This document shows positions 6,579-15,437 of a stretch of DNA of 64,000 bases, in pieces. Within the stretch, counting starts at the first letter, position 1. Each line of letters begins with the position of its first letter. The DNA comes from an uncultured Ignavibacteriota bacterium (lineage in GTDB: Bacteria > Bacteroidota > Ignavibacteria > UBA10030 > UBA8401). Below the pieces are notes generated by a model that saw nothing but the letters and a program-made list of their open reading frames with translations, did not search any database and was not told the origin of the DNA. The position numbers and the translations under genes are program-made. The stretch lies in assembly GCA_903861125.1 (NCBI GenBank), contig CAIOTF010000042.1, positions 248,001 to 312,000 of the forward strand, read 5' to 3'.

Positions 6579-9317
6579 TTAGGAGCATCCCGATGTGCTG
6601 CCGCATTGTGTGCATTTATAGCATGCACCGGAACGGATCATTAAACTCCCGCATTCATGACACGGAGGCGCATCGGCTTGTGTCTGGAACACGTATTTTT
6701 CACCCCGCTCAACAGCACTTACCGTCTCTACCCTTGCTTCAACTCTCGGCGCTGTTTCCAACACCGGTGTTTCCGATACCATGGACATCGGCTGATCATC
6801 CTTCGGCAGGAATTTCAATCCTAACCAGCGGAAGATGTAATCACAGATCGATTTAGCGATCGGGATATCCGGATTCTGCGTGAAACCTGACGGTTCAAAC
6901 CGCATGTGACTGAATTTATCAACTAAAACTTTGATTGGCACACCATATTGCAGTGCAATCGAGATCGATGTCGCAAATGCATCCATCATTCCTGAAAGTG
7001 TTGACCCTTCCTTGGACATCGTGATGAATACTTCTCCCGGCATGCCGTCTTCATACATCCCTGCGGTGATATATCCTTCATGTCCGGCAATACTGAACTT
7101 GTGAGTATACGAAGCACGTTCGTTCGGTAAGCGGCGTCTTGCAAGACGCTGATCAATTTTCTTTTCCTCTTTCTTCTTGTCGCCGTCCAGCGATGTTGAC
7201 AGCGGTTGTGTCCGTTTGCAACCGTCACGGTATACTGCAACGGCCTTCAATCCCAATTTCCACGATTCAACATATGCCTGCATAATGTCTTCCGGGGTGA
7301 TATCGGTCGGCATATTCACTGTTTTGGAAATCGCACCGGAAAGGAACGGCTGCGTAGCACCCATCATTTTAATATGTCCCATATATTGAATGGAACGCTT
7401 TCCTTTTGATGGCTTAAAGGCGCAATCAAAGACTGATAGATGTTCTTCCTTCAGAAAAGGCGCACCTTCAATCGTATCATTCTTATCAATGAAGGAGATG
7501 ATATGCTCGATCGCTTCACTGTCATACCCCAATTTGCGGAGTGCTTCGGGAACCGTTTGGTTCACGATCTTCATCATTCCGCCACCGACTAATTTTTTAT
7601 ATTTAACAAGTGCAATATCCGGCTCTACACCCGTCGTATCACAATCCATCATGAAACCGATCGTCCCGGTCGGCGCAAGAACTGTCGCCTGTCCGTTTCG
7701 GTAGCCGTGAACTTTTCCTAATTCAATCGCCTCTTTCCACGATGTGCTGGATGCTTCCCATAATTCATTCGGAACATAATCTTTTGAAATTTTATCTGCG
7801 TGGATGCTGTGCTTATTCATAACGCCAAGCATCGGTTCACGGTTGATCGCATATCCTTTGAACGGTCCGGAATGTTCAGAGATTCGCGACGACTGGGCAT
7901 ACGCTTCTCCGCACATCAACGAAGTGATTGCTGCGGCATACTCGCGGCCGGAATCGGAATCATACGCAAGACCGCGCGCCATTAACAGTGCACCAAGGTT
8001 TGCATAACCCAAACCAAGCGGACGATAATCGTGGCTGTTCTTTTCGATCGCCGGTGTCGGATAACTTGCATTGTCAACAAAAATTTCCTGTGCGGTGATT
8101 GTTAGTCCTACTGCATATTTGAAAGCATCAACATCAAACTCGCCGTTCTCCGTCCTAAATTTCATCAGATTAAGCGACGCAAGATTACATGCTGAATCAT
8201 CCAGAAACATGTATTCGCTGCATGGGTTCGATGCATTGATACGCGCAGTATTGGAAGATGTATGCCATGCATTCACTGTTGTATCGAATTGCATACCCGG
8301 ATCGCCGCATAACCATGCTGCTTCCGCAATTTGCCGCATAAGATCGCGCGCACGATATGTGTCGACAACTTTGCCGCCTTTAATGGATTTGGTCTGCCAT
8401 TCTTTGTCTTCCAGAACAGCTTTCATAAAATCATCCGTAACACGGACAGAGTGATTTGCATTTTGATATGAAACAGAATCATACGCTCCGCCCGGCACAT
8501 TAAATCCTCCGTTATATCCGGAGTCGATCAACGCCCACGCCTTTTTCTCTTCCACCGCTTTACAGTTGATGAACTCAACAACATCCGGATGATCCGCATT
8601 CAAGATCACCATTTTCGCTGCACGTCTTGTCTTGCCGCCCGACTTGATCACACCGGCAAATGCATCAAAACCTTTCATAAATGATACCGGACCGGATGCA
8701 GTTCCTCCGCCGGCGAGCGTTTCTTTTGAAGAACGAAGCGTAGAAAGGTTCGATCCTGTTCCGGAACCGAATTTAAAAAGCATACCTTCTGTGCGTGCAA
8801 GACCAAGGATAGATTCCATTGAATCTTGAACGGAATTAATGAAACAGGCTGAACATTGCGGTTTTTCTTCAATCCCAACATTGAACCAAACAGGACTATT
8901 GAATGCCATATATTGGTTCACAAGAATGTAGCAGAGTTCGTTGTAGAAAATGACTGCATCTTGGTCTGTGGCAAAATAATTCTGCTTGCGACCCCAGTTT
9001 ACCGTCGATTTCGCTACACGGTCAACAATCTGCCGTACGCTAGTTTCACGGTCAGGCGTGTTAATCAGTCCATGGAAATATTTTGAGACAACAACGTTGG
9101 TAGCGGTCATCGACCACGATTTCGGGATCTCGACGTTCTTCTGTTCGAATATCTTTTCACCCTTTTCGTTCGTAATTACCGCAGATCTCAATTCCCATTC
9201 AATCTGATCGAATGGATGAACGCCGGCCTGAGTGAAAAAACGACGGAACGTTAGCCCTTGAGCCCCCGATTTCTTTGCCGATGCGGTTTCTTGTACCGCT
9301 ACTTTGGTGTCACTCAT
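6579..9317 (-). CDS. nrdJ: Vitamin B12-dependent (class II) ribonucleoside-diphosphate reductase
   Basis: A 912-residue enzyme that makes deoxyribonucleotides from ribonucleotides using adenosylcobalamin, with no separate radical subunit. The catalytic barrel is recognisable from PVWFNVG, CFINSVQDSMESI, LFKFGSGTGSNLS, NPCSEYMFLDDSACNLASL and APTGTIGFMMDCDTTG. A C-terminal TSCPD-type region begins near ERASYTHKFSIAGHEGYI, and the tail has a zinc-ribbon-like CHECG/CYKCTQCG pattern. Length is typical of the large bacterial form. A GGAGAG ribosome site precedes the ATG. It is monocistronic, with a terminator after it and a long gene-free region before it. Needing B12, it links to the BtuB-like receptor at the far end of the window. 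Confidence 0.95.
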   Translation of the reverse strand: MSDTKVAVQETASAKKSGAQGLTFRRFFTQAGVHPFDQIEWELRSAVITNEKGEKIFEQKNVEIPKSWSMTATNVVVSKYFHGLINTPDRETSVRQIVDRVAKSTVNWGRKQNYFATDQDAVIFYNELCYILVNQYMAFNSPVWFNVGIEEKPQCSACFINSVQDSMESILGLARTEGMLFKFGSGTGSNLSTLRSSKETLAGGGTASGPVSFMKGFDAFAGVIKSGGKTRRAAKMVILNADHPDVVEFINCKAVEEKKAWALIDSGYNGGFNVPGGAYDSVSYQNANHSVRVTDDFMKAVLEDKEWQTKSIKGGKVVDTYRARDLMRQIAEAAWLCGDPGMQFDTTVNAWHTSSNTARINASNPCSEYMFLDDSACNLASLNLMKFRTENGEFDVDAFKYAVGLTITAQEIFVDNASYPTPAIEKNSHDYRPLGLGYANLGALLMARGLAYDSDSGREYAAAITSLMCGEAYAQSSRISEHSGPFKGYAINREPMLGVMNKHSIHADKISKDYVPNELWEASSTSWKEAIELGKVHGYRNGQATVLAPTGTIGFMMDCDTTGVEPDIALVKYKKLVGGGMMKIVNQTVPEALRKLGYDSEAIEHIISFIDKNDTIEGAPFLKEEHLSVFDCAFKPSKGKRSIQYMGHIKMMGATQPFLSGAISKTVNMPTDITPEDIMQAYVESWKLGLKAVAVYRDGCKRTQPLSTSLDGDKKKEEKKIDQRLARRRLPNERASYTHKFSIAGHEGYITAGMYEDGMPGEVFITMSKEGSTLSGMMDAFATSISIALQYGVPIKVLVDKFSHMRFEPSGFTQNPDIPIAKSICDYIFRWLGLKFLPKDDQPMSMVSETPVLETAPRVEARVETVSAVERGEKYVFQTQADAPPCHECGSLMIRSGACYKCTQCGSTSGCS

Positions 9318-9433
9318 GAGGTTATACTCTCCTGTTCACTAAAAATGTTTTATAAAATTGGTATAGATAGTCTGAATTTATAGTTACAATAAAATCAACA
9401 CGTTTACATATCAAAAGCAAAAATAAACCCCTG

Positions 9434-9450
9434 TTCTCTTTTGAAGAGAA
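9434..9450. promoter_or_regulatory. Inverted repeat, 7-bp arms, 3-nt centre
   Basis: TTCTCTT and AAGAGAA flank TTG. It lies about 117 bp upstream of nrdJ. It may be an operator or a small leader hairpin of the nrdJ transcript. Confidence 0.35.
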
Positions 9451-9509
9451 TACCGTCGTTATACTGCTGAAATTAATACAAAGATAACAATGGTGAGAAC
9501 TTCGTCCTG

Positions 9510-9539
9510 TGTAACCGTATGCGAATATAGATGGTTACA
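9510..9539. promoter_or_regulatory. Inverted repeat TGTAACC-16-GGTTACA, possible operator
   Basis: Perfect 7-bp arms at 9510-9516 and 9533-9539 with a 16-bp centre, so arm centres are about two helical turns apart, as for a dimeric regulator. A further GTTACAA half-site lies at 9383-9389, closer to nrdJ. The sequence does not match the NrdR box as I know it. Confidence 0.35.
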
Positions 9540-9691
9540 ACACTCAAGTCAAGAAAAAAATTAAGTCTTTTTACACCCGGAATACGCCTTAAAAACTTAA
9601 CTTGACAGAAAAATGATTCGGAAAGTCATGTTTGATATTTGCCACATAACACCGTTATAGAATTTATTTAATTTTTACAGATTGACTTAGT

Positions 9692-9712
9692 CGGAATGCA
9701 ATAAACATTCCG
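9692..9712. promoter_or_regulatory. Inverted repeat CGGAATG-7-CATTCCG
   Basis: A perfect 7-bp inverted repeat with a 7-nt centre in the middle of the nrdJ-nuoA region. No T-run follows on either strand, so it is not a terminator; an operator is more likely. Confidence 0.35.
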
Positions 9713-9904
9713 CAAATGACACAAAAATTATCTATAACGAACATCGATATATAACGGTCCATCATATTTATTTTTTGCAGCAGCAGTCTCACACCAAATG
9801 ACCGGAGAGAAAAAATATTTTTGCATGAAAATTAGACGCGGAAAAATTAATTTAAAAAAATATGATATTCCGAAATATCCACCTCGCATATAAATACGAT
9901 TACA

Positions 9905-9933
9905 TTGACTTTAGGGCATTTTTTTGATAAATT
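9905..9933 (+). promoter_or_regulatory. Candidate promoter of nuoA
   Basis: TTGACT (9905-9910), 17-bp spacer, TAAATT (9928-9933) continuing as TAAATTTTG, one base longer than the Bacteroidota-type TAnnTTTG. It lies about 40 nt before the NuoA ATG. Confidence 0.4.
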
Positions 9934-9971
9934 TTGCAGTTGAGATTTTTTCTTCCACTAATCATTCTTCT

Positions 9972-10325
9972 ATGCAATCGTATATACCAATTTTTCTCAT
10001 GATCGGTGTGTCAGCATTCCTTGGAATAGTGTTCCTCGTGCTTCAGCGTTTCCTTGGACCACATCGTCCCAATCCCGAAAAACTTTCTACCTATGAAAGC
10101 GGTATGCCTCCGGTAAAATCGGCGAGAGAACGTTTCTCCGTAAAATATTACATGGTGGCTGTGTTGTTTATTTTGTTCGATATTGAGGTGATCTTCTTGT
10201 ATCCATGGGCGGTGAATTTCCGCGCATTAGGATTGTTCGGTTATGTAGAAATGATCCTATTCATCCTCATATTACTTGTCGGCTATCTCTACATATTGAA
10301 AAAAGGAGCTCTGCAATGGGATTAG
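9972..10325 (+). CDS. nuoA: NADH-quinone oxidoreductase subunit A
   Basis: Small three-helix membrane subunit of respiratory complex I, 117 residues from the ATG at 9972. The family signature is clear: [20 protein letters not shown] followed by [14 protein letters not shown], with the conserved Glu in the helix-2 start and the acidic pair DIE. The frame is open further upstream to a TTG at 9924, but those residues (NFAVEIFSSTNHSS) look non-native, so the ATG is preferred although no clear ribosome site precedes it. The end overlaps nuoB by 10 nt, so the two are translationally linked. Confidence 0.93.
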   Translation: MQSYIPIFLMIGVSAFLGIVFLVLQRFLGPHRPNPEKLSTYESGMPPVKSARERFSVKYYMVAVLFILFDIEVIFLYPWAVNFRALGLFGYVEMILFILILLVGYLYILKKGALQWD

Positions 10326-10858
10326 AACATGCACTTGGCGATACCGCGCTGACAACAACCATCGATTCAGCGATCAATTGGTGCAGAAAAAATTCCATCT
10401 GGCCGATGCCGCTTGGTATCTCCTGCTGCGGAATTGAAATGATGGCATTTGCCATGCCGCGTTTCGACGTAGCACGATTTGGAGCTGAGGTGTTCCGTTT
10501 TTCTCCGCGGCAATCCGATCTATTATTAGTAGCCGGTACAACAACATACAAAATGGCAACCGTTGTCCGGAAGATTTACGACCAAATGCCCGACCCGAAA
10601 TGGGTCATAGCAATGGGAGCCTGCACATCCTCCGGCGGAATGTATCGAACCTATTCGGTTGTTCAAGGGATTGATCAGTTTTTGCCTGTCGACGTTTATG
10701 TGGCGGGCTGTCCGCCGCGTCCGGATAACCTGCTTCATGCGTTAATGATGATCCAAGAGAAGATCCAGCGGGGCGAAAGCAGAAGCACGCCAATGACCGT
10801 TGCTGCAGAACAGCGTGAGCAGCAGTTGCTTCAGATACAAGGCGTCAACAATAACTGA
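10316..10858 (+). CDS. nuoB: NADH-quinone oxidoreductase subunit B
   Basis: 180-residue peripheral subunit of complex I that carries the terminal iron-sulfur cluster N2 next to the quinone site. The cluster ligands are visible in [18 protein letters not shown] and [15 protein letters not shown]. The start is taken at the ATG at 10316 (MGLEHALGD) because it follows a good AAAGGAG site; the longer frame upstream only reads nuoA in another phase. It overlaps the end of nuoA. Confidence 0.95.
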   Translation: MGLEHALGDTALTTTIDSAINWCRKNSIWPMPLGISCCGIEMMAFAMPRFDVARFGAEVFRFSPRQSDLLLVAGTTTYKMATVVRKIYDQMPDPKWVIAMGACTSSGGMYRTYSVVQGIDQFLPVDVYVAGCPPRPDNLLHALMMIQEKIQRGESRSTPMTVAAEQREQQLLQIQGVNNN

Positions 10859-10944
10859 CCTTCTCTTATTATAGAGACGTGGTTCAAAATAAAATTCAAT
10901 AATTAGTTTTTACCAATTTGTACGACGTTTAGAATACTGACCCT

Positions 10945-11427
10945 ATGCTGACTACGGTAATAGAAAAACTCAAGAACAAATTCCCGAACGATATTATTTC
11001 TTTGAACGAATTCCGCGGAGAAATGACCGTCCATGTTAAAAAAGAGAACATTGTTGCCGTTTGCCAGTTCCTGCGCGATGACGAATCATCTCTCTTTGAT
11101 TATTGTACCGATATCTGCGGTGCCGATGCGTATACACCGGAAAATCGTTTCGAGGTAGTGTATAATATCTATTCCACAGTATATAACCTTCGCATACGGT
11201 TAAAAATTTTCACTGATGAATCTGATCTTCATTGCCCTTCCGTCACGCCGGTATGGCCCGGAGCAAATTGGCCGGAACGTGAAACATTTGACATGTTTGG
11301 AATTATTTTTGACGGCCACAATGACTTACGACGAATGTATATGCCGGAAGAGTTTGAATATCATCCTCTCCGAAAAGATTTTCCCATGATGGGAATCCCC
11401 GACTCTATACCACTCCCACGAAAATAA
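10945..11427 (+). CDS. nuoC: NADH-quinone oxidoreductase subunit C
   Basis: 160-residue 30-kDa subunit of the complex I connecting module. The C-terminal family signature is intact: WPGANWPERETFDMFGI, then HNDLRRMYMPEEFEYHPLRKDFP. It is separate from NuoD, not fused as in enterobacteria. It lies 86 bp after nuoB and 20 bp before nuoD on the same strand. No strong ribosome site is seen before its ATG. Confidence 0.93.
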   Translation: MLTTVIEKLKNKFPNDIISLNEFRGEMTVHVKKENIVAVCQFLRDDESSLFDYCTDICGADAYTPENRFEVVYNIYSTVYNLRIRLKIFTDESDLHCPSVTPVWPGANWPERETFDMFGIIFDGHNDLRRMYMPEEFEYHPLRKDFPMMGIPDSIPLPRK

Positions 11428-11447
11428 ATATATAATAGAACGATACG

Positions 11448-12704
11448 ATGAATTTAGAGCAAGCAATGGATATCAGGCAGCAAAAGATTCTGGCTGCCCT
11501 CGAGAATAAAGACACCAGCGTATATTTCAAAGATGCGCTTGACAACGAAATGGTGCTCAATATGGGTCCGCAGCATCCCGCCACGCACGGCGTTCTGCGG
11601 TTGCTTATCAAGTTGGATGGTGAAACAGTGGCTGCATGTGTTCCGGAACTGGGGTACCTGCACCGCGGTTACGAGAAACTTGCTGAAAACTGCTCCTACC
11701 ACGAATTTATTCCTCATACCGACCGTTTAGACTACCTTTCCCCGCTGATGAATAATACCGCATATGTTCTTGCGGTGGAAAAATTGTTGGGAATCGAAGC
11801 ACCCAAGCGCGCGCAGTATATCCGAACGATCATTTCCGAAATGGCGCGTGTCTCTTCGCATCTGCTTGGCATTGGCGCTCTTGCTATGGATGTCGGTGCA
11901 TTGACGGTGTTTACCTGGACATTTCGCGAACGGGAAAAAATGTATGATATCTTTGAATTACTGACCGGTGCCCGGTTTACGACAAGTTTTACCAGAGTCG
12001 GCGGACTAGCACACGATATGACTCCCGATGTCATATCGGCCGTGAAAGCATTCTTTGATCAATTTCCGGAAAAATTCAACGAATGTATCACCATGTTGAA
12101 CACCAATAGAATCTTTGTTGAACGGTTAGACGGCGTCGGCAGAATTTCAAAAGAAAAAGCGATTGCTATGGGAATGAGCGGGCCAAATCTGCGTGCGGTC
12201 GGCGTGGATTGCGATCTTAGAAAAACTCAGCCGTATCTTATCTATAACGAAATAGATTTTGACATACCGGTATTTAATGACGGCGATTGTCTATCACGGT
12301 ATTATGTCCGTTTGAATGAAGTGAAGGAAAGCGTAAAGATCATACGGCAATGTTTGGAAAAAATGCCGGCTGGTCCTGTCCACGCGAATGAACCGAAAAA
12401 GGTTTTGCCGCGCAAAGAACAGGTGTATACAAAAATGGAAGAACTGATCCATGATTTTATGCTGATCAATTTTGGAGTAAACCCTCCCGTCGGCGAAGTA
12501 TACCATGCCGTGGAAGCATCAAAAGGAGAACTGGGATTCTATATCCAGTCCCGCGGTGAAGGTCATCCGTGGAGACTGAAAATCCGTTCCCCCTCATTCA
12601 TGAATTTGCAATCAACATCAATGCTTGTTGAAGGGGGCATGATCTCCGACATCGTAGCGGTTCTTGGAAGTCTAGACCCTGTGATGGGTGAAGCAGATAA
12701 GTAA
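11448..12704 (+). CDS. nuoD: NADH-quinone oxidoreductase subunit D
   Basis: 418-residue 49-kDa subunit that forms the quinone-binding pocket with NuoB. Key signatures are MGPQHPATHGVLRLL with the quinone-site His, GYLHRGYEKLAE, and in the C-terminal half YIQSRGEGHPWRLKIRSPSF. It ends with the expected family tail (VAVLGSLDPVMGEADK; usual form ends in DR). A terminator-like hairpin follows before nuoE. Confidence 0.95.
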   Translation: MNLEQAMDIRQQKILAALENKDTSVYFKDALDNEMVLNMGPQHPATHGVLRLLIKLDGETVAACVPELGYLHRGYEKLAENCSYHEFIPHTDRLDYLSPLMNNTAYVLAVEKLLGIEAPKRAQYIRTIISEMARVSSHLLGIGALAMDVGALTVFTWTFREREKMYDIFELLTGARFTTSFTRVGGLAHDMTPDVISAVKAFFDQFPEKFNECITMLNTNRIFVERLDGVGRISKEKAIAMGMSGPNLRAVGVDCDLRKTQPYLIYNEIDFDIPVFNDGDCLSRYYVRLNEVKESVKIIRQCLEKMPAGPVHANEPKKVLPRKEQVYTKMEELIHDFMLINFGVNPPVGEVYHAVEASKGELGFYIQSRGEGHPWRLKIRSPSFMNLQSTSMLVEGGMISDIVAVLGSLDPVMGEADK

Positions 12705-12710
12705 TTGTTC

Positions 12711-12747
12711 ACCGTCCATAGTTCCAAAACCATGGGACGGTTTTTTA
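12711..12747 (+). terminator. Terminator-like hairpin between nuoD and nuoE
   Basis: ACCGTCC (12711-12717) pairs with GGACGGT (12735-12741), and a run of six T follows directly. It could fully or partly stop transcription after nuoD. The nuoE ATG is only 23 nt beyond the T-run. Confidence 0.6.
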
Positions 12748-12769
12748 TTTCGTTAATTTCTCAAACTAT

Positions 12770-13234
12770 ATGCTCAGTCAACAAAACCTCGAAAAAGCGC
12801 AAGCACTCTTCACTCGTTATCCGGAAAAGAAAGCTGCTCTATTGCCCATTCTTTGGATAGCGCAAGGACAAGAAGGGTGGATTTCACAAGAGATGATGAA
12901 ATACGTCGGCGATCTTGTCGGTGTTCCGTATGCCCATGTACTAGGTGTGGTAACATTCTACACGATGTTCAATGATAAGAAACTTGGAAAACATCATATC
13001 GAAGTTTGCACAAACGTGGCATGTCTGCTTCGAGGTTCCGATAAGATCCTATCCGCTGTCGAGAAAGCATGCGGAACAAAACTTGGTTCGACTTCGATAG
13101 ATGGAAAATTTACCGTCAGTGAGGTTGAATGCATGGGTGCTTGCGGCGGCGCTCCGATGCTGGCTATCGGTCAAGAGTACCACGAACATTTAACATCCGA
13201 AAAAACGGAACAGCTTCTCGCAAGTTTGAAATAA
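12770..13234 (+). CDS. nuoE: NADH-quinone oxidoreductase subunit E
   Basis: 154-residue 24-kDa subunit of the NADH-dehydrogenase module, with a thioredoxin-like [2Fe-2S] domain. The four ligands are seen as CTNVAC (Cys-x4-Cys) and CMGAC (Cys-x3-Cys). The N-terminal helical part (FTRYPEKKAALLPILWIAQ) is typical. It is followed after 37 bp by nuoF. Having NuoE and NuoF here means this complex I takes NADH, unlike the ferredoxin-type complex of green sulfur bacteria that lacks E, F and G. Confidence 0.93.
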   Translation: MLSQQNLEKAQALFTRYPEKKAALLPILWIAQGQEGWISQEMMKYVGDLVGVPYAHVLGVVTFYTMFNDKKLGKHHIEVCTNVACLLRGSDKILSAVEKACGTKLGSTSIDGKFTVSEVECMGACGGAPMLAIGQEYHEHLTSEKTEQLLASLK

Positions 13235-13271
13235 TTCATCCGTCAACCAGAGTTACCTTTTTATTGAAACT

Positions 13272-14537
13272 ATGGAAAAATTCATCCTCCCGGAAATAAA
13301 AGATCATCATCAGATCGATGTTTACGAACAGCATGGCGGTTATGCTGCCCTGAAAAAAGCAGTGCAGATGAAGCCGGACGAGGTGATCGATGAGGTAAAA
13401 AAATCAGGTCTGCGCGGCCGCGGCGGTGCTTGCTTCCCCACAGGTTTAAAATGGTCGTTTATGCCGAAAGGAAATGACAAGCCGAAATATCTTGCAGTGA
13501 ACGGTGATGAATCTGAACCCGGCACATTCAAAGACAGACAGATTTTTGAATTTAATCCGCATCTGCTGATTGAAGGAATCATCATCGGATGTTATGCAAT
13601 GGGAATCAATGCTGCATATATCTATATTCGCGGCGAATACGGGAAATGGATCTCGATGGTGGACAAAGCCCTAGCCGATGCCTACGCTAAAGGATATATC
13701 GGCATTAACATCCTTGGCACCGGATTTTCCACGAACATTTACACGCATCAGGGAGCAGGAGCATACATCTGTGGTGAGGAATCTGCTTTAATGAATTCAG
13801 TTGAAGGAGAACGCGGATATCCTCGTATTAAACCGCCGTTCCCGGCGCAACGGGGATTGTGGGGAGCACCGACAACGATCAATAATGTGGAAACAATGTC
13901 CAATATACCCCTGATCATTAACAAAGGAGCAGAGTGGTATTCAAAGATAGGAGTTGCAAAACATCCGGGGCCGATCCTTGTGGGAATCAGCGGACATGTG
14001 AATAATCCCGGCGTGTACGAAATTCCAACAGGTGTTCCATTGCTGACATTGATTAATGATCCGCAATATGGTGGGGGCGTTCCGGGCGGAAAAAGTATAA
14101 AAGCAGTTATTCCGGGCGGATCATCAACAATGATACTTCGAGGTGAGAATCTCGAGGGAGTGAACATGGATGCCGATTCGTTAAAAGCTGCCGGGTCGTC
14201 CGTCGGAACAGCGGGGATCATGGTGATGGATGAGGATACCGATCTTGTCCGCGTTCTTGCTCGTATTGCACACTTTTACCATCATGAATCCTGTGGACAG
14301 TGTACGCCGTGCCGTGAAGGGACAGGATGGCTTGAAAAAATGCTCCACCGTTTCGAACATTATGAAGCACGGAAAGAAGATGTAGATATGCTCGTAAATG
14401 TTGCAAATCAGATTGAAGGAAATACCGTCTGTGCACTCGGCGATGCTGCCGCCTGGCCCGTTCAGAGTTTTGTTAAACGTTTCCGTGAAGAGTTTGAAAA
14501 ACGTGTAAAAGAAAAAGAAGAAATAAACGCTGCATGA
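13272..14537 (+). CDS. nuoF: NADH-quinone oxidoreductase subunit F
   Basis: 421-residue 51-kDa flavoprotein subunit. The NADH site is in RGRGGACFPTGLKW, the FMN site in GAGAYICGEESALMNSVEG, and the N3 [4Fe-4S] cluster is held by SCGQCTPCREG plus a later Cys (NTVCALGDAAAW). Length is normal. A terminator follows at once, and nuoG and the membrane-arm genes are not in the window, so the rest of complex I must be encoded elsewhere. Confidence 0.95.
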   Translation: MEKFILPEIKDHHQIDVYEQHGGYAALKKAVQMKPDEVIDEVKKSGLRGRGGACFPTGLKWSFMPKGNDKPKYLAVNGDESEPGTFKDRQIFEFNPHLLIEGIIIGCYAMGINAAYIYIRGEYGKWISMVDKALADAYAKGYIGINILGTGFSTNIYTHQGAGAYICGEESALMNSVEGERGYPRIKPPFPAQRGLWGAPTTINNVETMSNIPLIINKGAEWYSKIGVAKHPGPILVGISGHVNNPGVYEIPTGVPLLTLINDPQYGGGVPGGKSIKAVIPGGSSTMILRGENLEGVNMDADSLKAAGSSVGTAGIMVMDEDTDLVRVLARIAHFYHHESCGQCTPCREGTGWLEKMLHRFEHYEARKEDVDMLVNVANQIEGNTVCALGDAAAWPVQSFVKRFREEFEKRVKEKEEINAA

Positions 14538-14554
14538 TTTCTGACCATTGTCCG

Positions 14555-14583
14555 CGCCGATAATAGTTTATCGGCGTTTTTAT
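14555..14583 (+). terminator. Intrinsic terminator after nuoF
   Basis: Perfect 9-bp stem CGCCGATAA (14555-14563) with TTATCGGCG (14568-14576), TAGT loop, then TTTTTATT. It begins 17 bp after the nuoF stop. Confidence 0.8.
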
Positions 14584-14589
14584 TCCGCC

Positions 14590-15435
14590 GTGAAATACTA
14601 TTATTGGACCAGTTTGAAGAATACAATTCTTCTTCTTTTTGTCATCCTTCCCTGTATTCTTGTTTCACAGCAGCATCCGCTTGCCGTAGAATCCGCTTCA
14701 CTTCTTGAATCCGGACACTCGCAATTCGAATTTGGTATTTCACATTTTCGCAATCAACCCTTCCCTCTCTCCGGTCTCTCCGGAAATTTATCGAAGTTTG
14801 GAAGCATCCGGTTCTGCATTTCGTTGAGTGAATATGTTGAACTGCAAGCAGATGGGACGCTTCTCGATGTTCTTGATATCACCAGTCGGAAACCTGCTTT
14901 CAATTCGGCGAATGTCATTTCCTCGAATCCAACGGCCGACATTGGTGATTTTACCGTATGGACCAAATTCGGCATTATGAACGAATATGTTTCCGGATTC
15001 GGCCTCTCGGTGAGATTCGGCATTCAACTTCCAAATGCCAGCAACGAATCGGGACTTGGAATCGATGAAATGAACTTCTTTTCATCGATACTATTGCAGA
15101 AACACTTTATCGGTAAATGGACGGTCAATACCGGTCTGGGGATCCTTGGTGACCCTGTTAACGTCGGCGAGCAACACGATGTGTTCATCTACGGCATCGA
15201 ATATGCTCTCCCTGTCGGTGAATCAACTAATCTATTATTGCAGACTGCCGGAAGAAAAGGTCATGAAGGTATTGCTGTTTACCATCTTGCTAATACAAAA
15301 ATTGGTCTGGAACAATCTTATGGAGATCTTACTGTGAAAGGATTCGTGATTACAAATTATTCATCTTCCGATCATGCGAAAGGTGTTGAACTAACTGCCT
15401 CGTATGCTTTTCAAATCATAGAAATCAAGAGATAG
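14590..15435 (+). CDS. Putative outer-membrane beta-barrel protein
   Basis: About 281 residues from a GTG at 14590; a TTG at 14614 giving MKNTILLLFVILPC is an alternative start. The N-terminus is a signal peptide (KNTILLLFVILPCILVSQ). The mature part has repeated short strands with aromatic residues and Gly/Asn turns (SQFEFGISHFRN, VSGFGLSVRFGIQLPN, LLQKHFIGKWTVNTGLGI), typical of small outer-membrane barrels of the transporter-like/DUF3187 kind, though no family is certain. The frame is open upstream to 14548, but that part overlaps the nuoF terminator. It lies 2 bp before the LD-carboxypeptidase gene, so the two are one unit. Confidence 0.65.
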   Translation: MKYYYWTSLKNTILLLFVILPCILVSQQHPLAVESASLLESGHSQFEFGISHFRNQPFPLSGLSGNLSKFGSIRFCISLSEYVELQADGTLLDVLDITSRKPAFNSANVISSNPTADIGDFTVWTKFGIMNEYVSGFGLSVRFGIQLPNASNESGLGIDEMNFFSSILLQKHFIGKWTVNTGLGILGDPVNVGEQHDVFIYGIEYALPVGESTNLLLQTAGRKGHEGIAVYHLANTKIGLEQSYGDLTVKGFVITNYSSSDHAKGVELTASYAFQIIEIKR

Positions 15436-15437
15436 GT

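Larger units (their letters stand above)
9318..9971. other. Long gene-free region between divergent nrdJ and nuoA
   Basis: About 650 bp, AT-rich, without a credible gene. It must hold the promoters of nrdJ (leftward) and nuoA (rightward). I see three perfect inverted repeats: 9434-9450, 9510-9539 and 9692-9712. I found no B12-box motif that would mark a cobalamin riboswitch ahead of nrdJ. Confidence 0.7.

Noticed and set aside
9318-9900. Cobalamin riboswitch ahead of nrdJ
   Set aside because: No B12-box like element (GCCACTG or similar) on the minus strand, and no extended conserved helices that I could trace.
9924-9971. Upstream TTG start for nuoA
   Set aside because: It lies in the candidate -10 region of the promoter and adds residues not like the NuoA family; the ATG at 9972 gives the normal length.
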